A DNA stretch of 64,000 bases, taken from positions 1-64,000 of IMG/VR virus record IMGVR_UViG_3300030333_007172; one strand, written 5' to 3'. This document shows, in pieces, positions 36,882-45,550 of the stretch. The position numbers were made by a program, and so were the translations under genes. Within the stretch, counting starts at the first letter, position 1; every line of letters begins with the position of its first letter. The stretch comes from a virus. A model generated the notes under the pieces. It did no database searches, was not told the origin of the DNA, and was given only the letters and a program-made list of their open reading frames with translations.

Positions 36882-37762
36882 TATATTTGTCCTTTTTCTA
36901 TCATTTTTTGCAAAAAATTAAAAATATTGTATTTTGTATAGTATAAATTTTTTGCTTCTAATACATGCGGTAAACGCTTGTCATAGTCATCATTAGCATG
37001 AATATCTTTAATTTGCTCGACTGTTTGTTCAATTGGTCCGCTAAAATCAATTTCAATAAAAGATTTAGGAGGGTATATGTCCCCTACATTGGGACACCCA
37101 TAGTAAATTGGCACAGTATTACAAACAGTTAAATCAAAAAACTTTTCTGTTAAATAATTTTTATAGCTAGAGTTTTCTATAGCAATTGAATACTGGTAAT
37201 CAACGATGGCTTCCGATTTATTGTAAGGAGAGCCTTTATACCTAGAATCTGTTAATTGCCAACGGCGTCCATAAAAATCAATATCTAAATCAGTTTCTAA
37301 TAACGCTTTAAACAAAGCATGTCTTTTTATATAGTTAAATTTATCTCCGTAATTAGATGAAATAATTGACATTCTTTTTGTTTTTTTAAAATCATTATTT
37401 AAATAAAAGTCATAAGAATCTGTTGATTCTGTAAACATAAACATAGGGTGTTCAATTATGTTAGGTGCTCCGGGATACATACTTTTATCTTGTGCTACAA
37501 CGTACCTGCAATATTTGTGTAAGTCTCTTTGCCAATTAGTAGACCACTCCGGCTCTAACATGAACCCAATCGTTTTATGTGGATTTCTGTAGTATTTGCT
37601 ATTTTTATTATTTAAAGCTCCTAATACAATTAGGTATTCATAATTTACTTCATCTAATTCAAAATAATCATTATCTGGCCAATTGCGAAAAGTTCTTAGC
37701 GCTACATTTTTATCAAAAATTTCATCCCACCAACAAACTATCCATATTTTAGTTTTAAACAT
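36881..37762 (-). CDS. GT10 fucosyltransferase-like protein
   Basis: The C-terminal half contains the conserved alpha-1,3-fucosyltransferase signature of family GT10: FYGRRW (163-168), YQYSIAIENS (189-198), YLTEKFFD (203-210) and VPIYYGCPNVGDIYPP (217-232). GT10 enzymes use GDP-fucose or related GDP-6-deoxysugars, which fits the GMD-like and epimerase-like genes in the same run. The length (293) is normal for bacterial GT10 enzymes. Predicted cytoplasmic. Confidence 0.88.
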   Translation of the reverse strand: MFKTKIWIVCWWDEIFDKNVALRTFRNWPDNDYFELDEVNYEYLIVLGALNNKNSKYYRNPHKTIGFMLEPEWSTNWQRDLHKYCRYVVAQDKSMYPGAPNIIEHPMFMFTESTDSYDFYLNNDFKKTKRMSIISSNYGDKFNYIKRHALFKALLETDLDIDFYGRRWQLTDSRYKGSPYNKSEAIVDYQYSIAIENSSYKNYLTEKFFDLTVCNTVPIYYGCPNVGDIYPPKSFIEIDFSGPIEQTVEQIKDIHANDDYDKRLPHVLEAKNLYYTKYNIFNFLQKMIEKGQI

Positions 37763-38442
37763 TAATATTTATCCCTTAAAGATGATTTAAGTCCTTTTAA
37801 ATTTGGATCCCGAACTGCTGATACACTTCCATGTTCAGTAATGGCTTTGGCCCAATAAACTTCAAAATTAAGTCGCTCAAATCTGTTATTGAATTCCCAG
37901 TCAAGAGGCTCTGTAACCCTATAGGAGCACATGCTCTTGTATAGGCGGCTAATTGCTTCTTTTTTATACATTACGGTGCACAAACCATTTGTAGCAGGAT
38001 GAGATTTTTTTCCAAATATATCTCGATTATCTCCTACTCTTAAGGCAGCTTCACCCATAAAAACACAATCAAATTTTATTTTCTGTTCTTCACATAATGC
38101 AAGAATTTTTTTAATGTATGTAACCGGGTCTTCTTTAAAAATTACATCGTCCTCTAAAATAAGATAATACTCTCCTTCCTCTTCTTCTACAATTTTTTTG
38201 AGAATATTTTGATATTTAATACACAAAGATGCTTCTCCGGGTTTTATTTCTCGATTGTGTTTTTTAATAAACGTTGAAGTGTCGATATAATCATCTCTGA
38301 TGGAGTCTGTCACGTCTTCTTGATCAAATTTTTCCATAAATTCATACGGAATATTTTGAAACCATTTCTCCATTTCAACAATCATATGCTTTTTGCGCTC
38401 TTCAAGCTTTGTATAATGTACTATAAAAATTTTAGATATCAT
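37762..38442 (-). CDS. GT25-like LPS glycosyltransferase
   Basis: The start at 38442 overlaps the upstream stop as ATGA, typical of coupled genes; the frame could begin seven codons earlier. At 226 residues it has the GT25 (Glyco_transf_25) pattern: N-terminal IFIVHYTKLEERK, GEASLCIKY, and YLILEDDVIF (LxEDD metal site) around residue 97, then GEAALR and a Tyr/His-containing C terminus. GT25 proteins add galactose or glucose to LOS/LPS. Confidence 0.82.
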   Translation of the reverse strand: MISKIFIVHYTKLEERKKHMIVEMEKWFQNIPYEFMEKFDQEDVTDSIRDDYIDTSTFIKKHNREIKPGEASLCIKYQNILKKIVEEEEGEYYLILEDDVIFKEDPVTYIKKILALCEEQKIKFDCVFMGEAALRVGDNRDIFGKKSHPATNGLCTVMYKKEAISRLYKSMCSYRVTEPLDWEFNNRFERLNFEVYWAKAITEHGSVSAVRDPNLKGLKSSLRDKY

Positions 38443-39131
38443 TCTTTTACACAAAAAATCCATGCAATAACAGGATAATCAAATTCATTAAAACCAGGAT
38501 TAATTAAATCTTGATAAGTAGGCCAACTTAATTCTTGAAACATTTTGACCGTGTATTCTTTATTTCCCCAGCTTCCCAAAGAAAGTATTTTAAAACCAGC
38601 GGCCTCTGCAATACAACCTAATCCAGTAGGTGTAAAGCCGCTATAGTGGTGAAAAGGTGTCATATGAGGAATATTTACAACTGGCACATTACAATAAAAA
38701 ACTCCCCCAGTTCTCAGATGAGCGTAAACATTCTTAAGGCATTGAATAGGATCATATAAGTGTTCTAAAGTTTGATTTAGCATGCAAAAATCATAATCTT
38801 TTTCTTTTAGATTAAGATTGTGCAAATCGTTATTAATAGGATCTGCTTCATAATTAATTATTGTGCGCCCTTGTTTGTTTAAAAACTCAAATTCAGGATC
38901 GGAGTCGCCATTAAAACAAAGTAATTTATTAAAATTTAATTTGTTTGTTCTTAAAAATTCTTCAAATTCTAAAACAGCTATAACTCTTGCAAAGTCTTTT
39001 CCTTCCCATCTCCATTTATTTACATTTTTATGCATTGGCAAAGGGGTATATTTATAAGGATCAATAAGAATGTTTGTTACGTGATCCAGATAAGTTCTTT
39101 CAACATCTTTATTATTCAGATAGTTTTTCAT
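38439..39131 (-). CDS. Class I SAM methyltransferase
   Basis: A 230-residue protein with LLCFNGDSDPEFEFL (beta-1/motif I, degenerate glycine loop), a YDFCMLNQTLEHLYDP segment near residue 120, and LKNVYAHLRTGGVFYCNVP, the motif IV to VI pattern of Methyltransf_11/23 enzymes acting on sugars. It overlaps the exostosin-like gene by 20 bases. It probably methylates a sugar of the glycan. The first glycine loop is not canonical, so substrate or SAM binding may be altered. Confidence 0.75.
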   Translation of the reverse strand: MKNYLNNKDVERTYLDHVTNILIDPYKYTPLPMHKNVNKWRWEGKDFARVIAVLEFEEFLRTNKLNFNKLLCFNGDSDPEFEFLNKQGRTIINYEADPINNDLHNLNLKEKDYDFCMLNQTLEHLYDPIQCLKNVYAHLRTGGVFYCNVPVVNIPHMTPFHHYSGFTPTGLGCIAEAAGFKILSLGSWGNKEYTVKMFQELSWPTYQDLINPGFNEFDYPVIAWIFCVKE

Positions 39132-39915
39132 TTATAAATTGCCGCCACCAACTAATTTTTAACTTATTTAAATTATATTTGGTTTTTGTTACTTTTTTGT
39201 AAAAATCATTTAGTTTATTATAATCTACTTCGCTCCAGTTGTCAACAAAATAAATTGGAAGATCATCAAACTCTTTCATTTGTACAGTTCTTTTTACTAT
39301 AGGAATTGTACGAAGATAGAGAGCTTCCCAAACACGATGACAATCAACACCATTGCCTCGGGGAGATATTACAAACTTATGAGAAGCTAAATCAAAATAA
39401 TATTGCTCCATAGTTTTTCGTCCACTTACAGTTACCCAGTCACAATTTTTAAATTTATTCCATACAAAAGTTCTTTCATTTAATGAAGTTTCTAAATTAA
39501 AATTCATATAAACAAGCTTGTTTTTTTTAACATCATAATGATTTAGTTTATCAATTAAAGTTGCTTTCTGCAGCGCGCCGGGGACTTGAGAAGAAAATAA
39601 ACCATTTTGAGATGCTGGGGAAGTTCTCAATGTCATATTTTCTAACCCTATGGGTATGGGGATAACTTTATCGCTCTTAACACTTTTGTTTTGAGCAAGC
39701 CAATAAGAACATTCGGGGCCTATTGCATAACGTTGGTTGTCGATATGATAATCACTATTATGTGTAACAAAAACATTATGATTAGTTTGAACAAACGCAT
39801 TTAAATAATCAGTTTTGCAAAAAGTAGCACCAGTTTCATCACAAATATCAATAAATCGATTCCCTGTGATATATTCGTTAAAGCTAATTCTGTGATTGAG
39901 AAAATATTCTTTCAT
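39112..39915 (-). CDS. Exostosin-like glycosyltransferase
   Basis: Residues around 177-205 read HKFVISPRGNGVDCHRVWEALYLRTIPIV, compressed here to its landmarks SPRGNG, D-x-HR-x-WEAL and TIPIV, the donor-site region of exostosin-type (GT47-like) transferases. The N-terminal half is typical of the same fold without a clear motif. It overlaps the neighbours on both sides. A near-consensus sigma70 promoter lies inside the gene (39217-39245). The acceptor is unknown. Confidence 0.75.
   Translation of the reverse strand: MKEYFLNHRISFNEYITGNRFIDICDETGATFCKTDYLNAFVQTNHNVFVTHNSDYHIDNQRYAIGPECSYWLAQNKSVKSDKVIPIPIGLENMTLRTSPASQNGLFSSQVPGALQKATLIDKLNHYDVKKNKLVYMNFNLETSLNERTFVWNKFKNCDWVTVSGRKTMEQYYFDLASHKFVISPRGNGVDCHRVWEALYLRTIPIVKRTVQMKEFDDLPIYFVDNWSEVDYNKLNDFYKKVTKTKYNLNKLKISWWRQFINEKLSE
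39217..39245 (-). promoter_or_regulatory. Consensus promoter inside exostosin-like gene, TTGACA-17-TATAAT
   Basis: Perfect -35 at 39240-39245 and -10 at 39217-39222 with a 17-base spacer inside the exostosin-like gene, reading toward the methyltransferase and GT25/GT10 genes. It also encodes VDNWSEVDYN, so it may be coincidental, but both hexamers are exact. Confidence 0.5.
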
Positions 39916-40661
39916 AGCGTAAGTGTATCGTAAATTTTTTCTATGTAAGGTTTAAAATCATTTAATGGTCTTGGGAGGTGAATATCCACCACATTATCAC
40001 TCCACAGTAATTTGAAAAAATCAAAATTAACAATGCCTTCACGATCCAATCGACGACCGCCAATAAGTTCATTGTTTAACAAAATTTTAAGATTTAATTC
40101 TTGTATTCTTGTAAACATAAAAACTTCATCACTAAACCAAAGTTTTTTATCTTGTAAATGAGGTGGCAATCTAAATTGAAACTTATCGGTATTAAAGTCT
40201 TTTTTAATAATTAACTCTAAAAACTCTGGCCACGAAAGCCCTAAAAACAACTTTTCATATAAAGAGCCGTAACCACAATAGTAGCATAGTGGAAACTGTC
40301 CAAACTCTCTTCTTTCAGGATTTAAATGAAAGAAAGAATCCTCAGTGCAATAAGACTCAATACGCTCTTTATTAAAGAAAGAGCGACTAACAGGAAACAT
40401 ATCTATATCTGACACTATGCATATTTCGTTAGAAAATTTTTGTGTGAAATATATTCTTGCTAGTTGCGCTTGCAGGTGTGTTGGATAAGCTGGTATCTTT
40501 TTAACGTAGAGTATATCATTTTCAAACGAATTCGTTTCTTTTGTGTTGCTGATTAAAATCAAACAAGGGTCTATATTTAGTCTTTTTCTCCAGACATCGC
40601 GAGCGTATGGCCAAAAATCATAATAAAACGGGTTTTCATCACAGGATAACAAGACTTTCAT
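39912..40661 (-). CDS. Putative GT-A glycosyltransferase
   Basis: The only recognisable element is ICIVSDIDMFPVS near residue 81, a DxD metal site with hydrophobic strand as in GT-A transferases, plus an early strand VLLSCDENPFYYDFWP. The C terminus has YSDEVFM-like features (WFSDEVFMF near 175). Four-base overlap with both neighbours fits one transcript. No family name can be given securely. Confidence 0.6.
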   Translation of the reverse strand: MKVLLSCDENPFYYDFWPYARDVWRKRLNIDPCLILISNTKETNSFENDILYVKKIPAYPTHLQAQLARIYFTQKFSNEICIVSDIDMFPVSRSFFNKERIESYCTEDSFFHLNPERREFGQFPLCYYCGYGSLYEKLFLGLSWPEFLELIIKKDFNTDKFQFRLPPHLQDKKLWFSDEVFMFTRIQELNLKILLNNELIGGRRLDREGIVNFDFFKLLWSDNVVDIHLPRPLNDFKPYIEKIYDTLTL

Positions 40662-41452
40662 TATACACTTAAATACCTAAAATTATTAAATTTAGACTCT
40701 CTTGGAGATAGCACCATTCTGTTAAAGTCATGCTTATAGCCATGATCGAATTCAATAATTGTTTGCCAGTCGCCGTATTTAGTGTTTTTTTGTACATTAA
40801 ACATCTGGTGTCTATTGTGCTTGTGTATCATAACAGAAAAAACAGATTGATCTTGCCTGTGTTCTCTACAAGGAGAATCGGGTCCATCCGGCTTTATTAC
40901 TGTCGTGTCTGGAAGTGCCACTTCTGGGTCTAGCATATAATCATACATGTCGCTAACAAACTTGATATTATCATTAGTTTTTTTGTATACTTGAAAGCCG
41001 GCCCAATATTGAGGCATAATTTCTGCCCCAAATGAGCCCATTACTTGTAGTGATTTCTTAGTACACCAATATTGATTTGTTAATTTTGGATGAGTATAAA
41101 CTAAAAATAATGATTCATCAACTAAATCGTTTTTTATCGAATCAGTCTTATTAACAAAACAATTTGCTGAATCTGAGTAAATTAGAGAATCAGAATGATT
41201 TAGAAAACAATCTGCTAACGCATATGTCTTATAGAAAAACACTCTCGGTGAGAGTGCATGTTCACAAACTTCTTTTACTGGGTACAGCTTAACTTGTGAA
41301 CCAAATATCTTACTAAATATTTCTAATTGTTCTTTTTCAGTATTAAAATAGTAAACAAACACATCCCCGTCAAACGAATTAACTTTATAACTTTGTATTA
41401 GGTTAACCGCTTGCGGGATGTAGTCTTGACTTATTACTGTGCATAAATCCAA
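40661..41452 (-). CDS. Putative GT-A-like glycosyltransferase
   Basis: This 263-residue protein opens with CTVISQDYIPQAVNLIQSY, a pattern common to GT8-like transferases that act on existing glycans, followed by SLIYSDSANCFV near residue 90, where a DxD-like acidic site would lie, and GPDSPCREHRQDQSVFS near residue 192. Its close neighbour at 39912 has a similar architecture. The enzyme class is inferred, not proven. Confidence 0.55.
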   Translation of the reverse strand: MDLCTVISQDYIPQAVNLIQSYKVNSFDGDVFVYYFNTEKEQLEIFSKIFGSQVKLYPVKEVCEHALSPRVFFYKTYALADCFLNHSDSLIYSDSANCFVNKTDSIKNDLVDESLFLVYTHPKLTNQYWCTKKSLQVMGSFGAEIMPQYWAGFQVYKKTNDNIKFVSDMYDYMLDPEVALPDTTVIKPDGPDSPCREHRQDQSVFSVMIHKHNRHQMFNVQKNTKYGDWQTIIEFDHGYKHDFNRMVLSPRESKFNNFRYLSV

Positions 41453-43447
41453 TTAAAGCGCTCTTTGTTGGGGCTGCTGCTGTTGTTGCTGGTAAATCTG
41501 CATATAATTTTGAAAAATTTCTCTTTCGTGTTCACGCTTCCAAGAATCGTGTTCTGGATTTGTTGACATGCCGGTTGGGTTAAAATAGTAAACTCCTAAT
41601 ACTTCAGAGTGCTTTAAGAACTTTACTCCGCCAAACGCACATCTAAGCCAAAGATCCCAATCGCCAGCTGACTTATAATGCTGATTAAAATACCCATGTG
41701 TATCATGTAATTCTTTGCGCCACATAGGATTGTTGTGTGGAAGATTTTGTCGTAACATAGCTTCCTTAGAAAATTGTTCAAAATGATACTGCTGACAGTT
41801 GGGTGGCACATCTTCCCAACGTACATTTGCTTCGTGAACAATGTAACTGTCATTGTATACTAGTCCCACTTCTGGGTTGGCGTATAACAACTTAGCTTGT
41901 TTCTCGTAAGCGTCTGGAGGGCGCCTATCATCACAATTTACATTGGTGACATATTCACCCGTGGCCATTTTAATTCCCATGTTCCACGTATCATAGATGC
42001 CTGGATCTTCTTCAAGTCTCTTATAGATAATATTGTTAGGATACTTCTCCACATATTTAAGAATAACCTCTTCGTCAAACTCTTCTCCAGGAGGATTTGC
42101 ATTGAGAATAATCCATTCACATTTTTCTTCAAAAATAGTTTGACGTGTAACATCTTCCATAAGTTGTTCGATATATTCATCAGCTTTAAAAACAGAAGTA
42201 ACCAAAGAAATTTTAGGCAGATCTTTAATATCTACAACTACCTCGCCCTGGATTGGTCCGGTCTGTTCTAGTACAGTATCTACAAATTGGTTATACATGT
42301 TTTCTTCAGAAAATCGTTCTGATAATTGCGCTGCATATTCGCATGCTTGTTTTGTTTTTCCTTCAGAAACATCTAAATATGCTTTTCTAATTTGTTTTCT
42401 AGCAGATTCTACATTAGGTAAACACCACTGAGAACCTTGGGCTATAACCCCTTTCCATTCGGCAGCTTTTTCAATTTCTCCTATGGTGTATTCTACTTCA
42501 TAGAAGTGAGCGTGCCCTTGTTCATCATAAAGAAAATCATTTTGTCCAGACCACCCAGGAGCGACCACTGGCAATCCGCTATAAGCGGCTTCAAAGATTG
42601 GAAGACCATAACCTTCACCATGTGTCAATGTAACAAAAGCATTAACAGAAGGGTGAATATACAAAGAGTGCATTTCTTCATCGGTCATATCACCGTGTAG
42701 AAGATAGAGCTTACATGTATGATCTTCAAACTCTTTTAATAAATTTTTAAGATTGTTATATGTCATCTCTCTATCCATAAAACAATTTTTAGCATGATTT
42801 GTTTTAAGAATAAGTCCTACATTTTCATTTTTAAATTCTTGCATAAAAGCTGTAATTACATTTTTAATATTTTTGCGAGGACCCATCTGGGCAACACATA
42901 AAAAATTAAAATCGGTATCAGTTTTTAACTCTATCTCTGGCAATTCTTCTGCGGTATATCTTTTTACTGGGTAGTTGACTACTCGTATGGGTCTTGTTAG
43001 AGATAGTTTCTGAGCAGGGTTGCTTTGATTAGCATAATGTGTTTGCTCAAAAACATTTTTAGAATGTTGTGAAACAACGACCAATGAACTCATAGTATTA
43101 GATTTAACAAGCCATTCTGGTGCTACCCGATCTGTTTCAATGCCGGCCGTATACCCAATATTAATAGGCGCTAGTGATTCCCATTCATTAGGAATAGTTA
43201 CCTGAATAGACACATCAAACTTTCCGCCATTTTGCACATAATGAACAGTTTTGCCAATTGTGCTATCAATCCATCGTCTTTCTTCTGTGTCTTCATAAAT
43301 CCAAGAAGTTTGCCCCCATTGCAATGGCTGGATGAAAATATCAAAAATATCTTGTCTAGAGCGTAGACTCCGTAATGCAAATCTAGCCTGTTCTCCATAT
43401 CCAGAGCGAGTCAAAATTGGACCTTTGAGTAGTATTTTTTTCTTCAT
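41453..43447 (-). CDS. Fused GT4-GT2 glycosyltransferase
   Basis: I use the ATG at 43447 because it overlaps the upstream stop (TAATG) and begins with the strand KKKILLKGPILTRSGYG; the frame extends 17 codons further. Residues 1-390 are a GT4 (group 1) domain with THGEGYGLPIFEAAYSGLPV as donor-site signature. Residues 410-660 are a GT2 domain with ISLVTSVFKADEYI, a GIYDTWNMGIKMATGEYV segment and NCDDRRPP as metal site. The C-terminal tail is Gln-rich. One protein could thus add two sugars in succession. Confidence 0.85.
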   Translation of the reverse strand: MKKKILLKGPILTRSGYGEQARFALRSLRSRQDIFDIFIQPLQWGQTSWIYEDTEERRWIDSTIGKTVHYVQNGGKFDVSIQVTIPNEWESLAPINIGYTAGIETDRVAPEWLVKSNTMSSLVVVSQHSKNVFEQTHYANQSNPAQKLSLTRPIRVVNYPVKRYTAEELPEIELKTDTDFNFLCVAQMGPRKNIKNVITAFMQEFKNENVGLILKTNHAKNCFMDREMTYNNLKNLLKEFEDHTCKLYLLHGDMTDEEMHSLYIHPSVNAFVTLTHGEGYGLPIFEAAYSGLPVVAPGWSGQNDFLYDEQGHAHFYEVEYTIGEIEKAAEWKGVIAQGSQWCLPNVESARKQIRKAYLDVSEGKTKQACEYAAQLSERFSEENMYNQFVDTVLEQTGPIQGEVVVDIKDLPKISLVTSVFKADEYIEQLMEDVTRQTIFEEKCEWIILNANPPGEEFDEEVILKYVEKYPNNIIYKRLEEDPGIYDTWNMGIKMATGEYVTNVNCDDRRPPDAYEKQAKLLYANPEVGLVYNDSYIVHEANVRWEDVPPNCQQYHFEQFSKEAMLRQNLPHNNPMWRKELHDTHGYFNQHYKSAGDWDLWLRCAFGGVKFLKHSEVLGVYYFNPTGMSTNPEHDSWKREHEREIFQNYMQIYQQQQQQPQQRAL

Positions 43448-44733
43448 TATGCCACCTCCCACAAGTGCCAACGTTCGTATCCCGTGCGTGTATCCCACGA
43501 GCCATGTTCTTCAATAAACGTATCTATCATTTTTACCCAATCTTCTCCAAATTTTTCAAAGTTATAATTTTTATCAACGTGTTGTCTACCTTGAATAGAC
43601 ATCTTTTTATAAACTTTGTCACTAACCTTAATGGCCTTTTTCAAAGTTTCTGTAAAGTCTTTCTGTGTAATTCTATCTTCGTAGATATAAGGCACTTGCA
43701 AAGAACCAATAACTGATTTAGCAGCCGGCTCTATTCCAAATCCAAACCAATTTTCTCCATCAGTCACCTGTTCTTGTAGTCCCCCAGTCATGGTTACAAT
43801 AATTGGAGTCCCACAAGCTAACGATTCCTGTGCTGAAAGTCCAAACCCTTCTGCATCTGAAATGCTAACTGTATAATCTGCAACATTATACAGCGTTGCC
43901 AGTGCCTCTGGATTTAGTTTGTTGGTAGAAAGTAAAACTTGTCCATCAGTTAACTTTAGATGCTCTATAATATGCGGCAAATCTTGTCCGTGAGCATCTC
44001 GCGCGTCTGTATGCATTAGCAGCATTGCTTTATCGTGACCAACTTCATCTAAAAATTCTTTAAACCACCAGATTAAAGTTCCACTTTGTTTTCTTCTTGC
44101 ATTTCTGCTGTTAAAGAAGAATAACTTTTTCTTTCCTTTGCTTAGTTGCTTTGCAACCTCAGCTACAGCTGGATAGTTCTTGTCATTCTTTTTATATTTA
44201 TAATAATAATTAGGATCTACTGCATGTGGCAGATAATAAGATGGCACCTCCGGTGCTACTTCTTCTAATATTTTTTTAGTTACCTTTGAGATACACACCA
44301 CTTCATCTGTAGAGCTATAAAACCTAGAGTTAAAGTGAGGTGCAGGAAAATTGTCCCATACGTGATAATATACTAACGGTACCTGGGCTCTGATTTCGTT
44401 TTCAATTTCCCAAAGCCAGCCATAAAATCTTGGATCTGTCATAAACCATACCATGTCTGGTCTCTCACGAGCCATAATAGAGCGTATTGTTTCTTGATTG
44501 CCGTACCCATCAACTGGATATATAAGCCATCTATCGCCCCACTCTTCTAATCTCTGTGGCTCGTAAGCTTTGTGTTTGACAGCACCACCTAGACTAATAA
44601 CATCATATCTGTCACTTCGCAGTAAAGCCTCAATAACATATTTTGTTTGTGTTCCTACACCCGATGGAGATAGGGGGTGATCAGACAAAGTTAAAATCTT
44701 CTTTCTTTTCATTTGTGTGTTTCCTACGGACAA
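43447..44733 (-). CDS. GT4 glycosyltransferase
   Basis: The 428-residue protein has the GT-B fold landmarks of group 1 transferases: ILTLSDHPLSPSGVGTQTKY at the N terminus, FFNSRNARRKQ in the hinge region and SDAEGFGLSAQESLACGTPII near residue 285 (EGFGL...E catalytic element). An ATG seven codons in (44712) is an equally good start; the first overlaps the nuclease gene by ten bases. It is the first gene of the glycan run. Confidence 0.88.
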   Translation of the reverse strand: MSVGNTQMKRKKILTLSDHPLSPSGVGTQTKYVIEALLRSDRYDVISLGGAVKHKAYEPQRLEEWGDRWLIYPVDGYGNQETIRSIMARERPDMVWFMTDPRFYGWLWEIENEIRAQVPLVYYHVWDNFPAPHFNSRFYSSTDEVVCISKVTKKILEEVAPEVPSYYLPHAVDPNYYYKYKKNDKNYPAVAEVAKQLSKGKKKLFFFNSRNARRKQSGTLIWWFKEFLDEVGHDKAMLLMHTDARDAHGQDLPHIIEHLKLTDGQVLLSTNKLNPEALATLYNVADYTVSISDAEGFGLSAQESLACGTPIIVTMTGGLQEQVTDGENWFGFGIEPAAKSVIGSLQVPYIYEDRITQKDFTETLKKAIKVSDKVYKKMSIQGRQHVDKNYNFEKFGEDWVKMIDTFIEEHGSWDTRTGYERWHLWEVA

Positions 44734-45500
44734 TGTTCCGTTTTATAAAATTTACACCCGTACCCGGAGGTACAGGACAATCTATTTTTAATATAACGCT
44801 TTTTCTTAATATTGTAAAGGGCCATATTCAAAACTTTTAACGCATTTTTAGTTTTTCTTTCACCACTGGTTACTCTAAAAAACTCTACTCTGTTGTTTTT
44901 TGCAGTTCTTTTAAGTAATGCAAAATGAGTTTCAATCGACTTAGGATCTGTTTCTGTAGCTTGCGCAAAGAAATGTTTATACAGTGTTAACTGATAGGTT
45001 ACCATTTTATCGCTTCTTTTCTTTCTATCCCATCCCCACGAACAAGTTTTCCAGTCAAAAATATGGATTTTGCCGTCAGGAGTCGCAACCACAGCATCAA
45101 TAAATCCTTTAAATTTATATTCTTCTTCTCCTTCAATTGGCTCCATAAGCGGCATTTCTACGGCCAAGACTTCAAAATCATAACCAAAATATTCAACTAG
45201 CGCCTCTTCGATTTCTGGGAGGATTTTCTTACCTTGTCCCACCATGTCAGACACGAGTCTATCATCCACATCCACATCGTCGTCCAATGCAGCAATGCAA
45301 TCAGCAAAATTACTAACAAAAAACTCTTCATCGTCAATCTCCTCTTTTAAAAGCTTCTTCTCACATACTGAATGGATTGCTGTTCCAAACGCAGTATATG
45401 CATTGCCTTTAAAGCCGTCAATCTTGTCTACTCTTGTTAGCTTATGGTAAAAAGCACAATGAACCCAATCTTTGAGTTCAGAATACGAAATATGTGGCAT
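44724..45500 (-). CDS. PD-(D/E)XK nuclease with four-cysteine tail (Cas4/RecB-like)
   Basis: The start at 45500 is an ATG with GGGAG five bases upstream; an in-frame GTG lies two codons earlier. The 258-residue protein has SYSELKDWVHC, FGTAIHSVCE, a GFIDAVVATPDGKI segment and IFDWKTC (D-x-K), the active-site layout of RecB-like exonucleases. Together with CTSGYGCKFYKTEHCP at the C terminus this suggests a Cys-rich iron-sulfur cluster site as in Cas4/AddB. Probable role is DNA end processing in replication or recombination. A strong promoter lies directly upstream (45522-45550). Confidence 0.85.
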   Translation of the reverse strand: MPHISYSELKDWVHCAFYHKLTRVDKIDGFKGNAYTAFGTAIHSVCEKKLLKEEIDDEEFFVSNFADCIAALDDDVDVDDRLVSDMVGQGKKILPEIEEALVEYFGYDFEVLAVEMPLMEPIEGEEEYKFKGFIDAVVATPDGKIHIFDWKTCSWGWDRKKRSDKMVTYQLTLYKHFFAQATETDPKSIETHFALLKRTAKNNRVEFFRVTSGERKTKNALKVLNMALYNIKKKRYIKNRLSCTSGYGCKFYKTEHCP

Positions 45501-45521
45501 GTGCACTCCCTAGTATTTACT

Positions 45522-45550
45522 AGTATATCAAGCTTGTGCTTACTTGTCAA
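45522..45550 (-). promoter_or_regulatory. Sigma70-type promoter, TTGACA-17-TATACT
   Basis: On the minus strand the -35 hexamer TTGACA is at 45545-45550 and the -10 hexamer TATACT at 45522-45527 with a 17-base spacer, which fits the housekeeping consensus. It would fire into the nuclease gene with a leader of roughly 10-15 bases, and possibly into the glycan cluster behind it. Confidence 0.75.
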
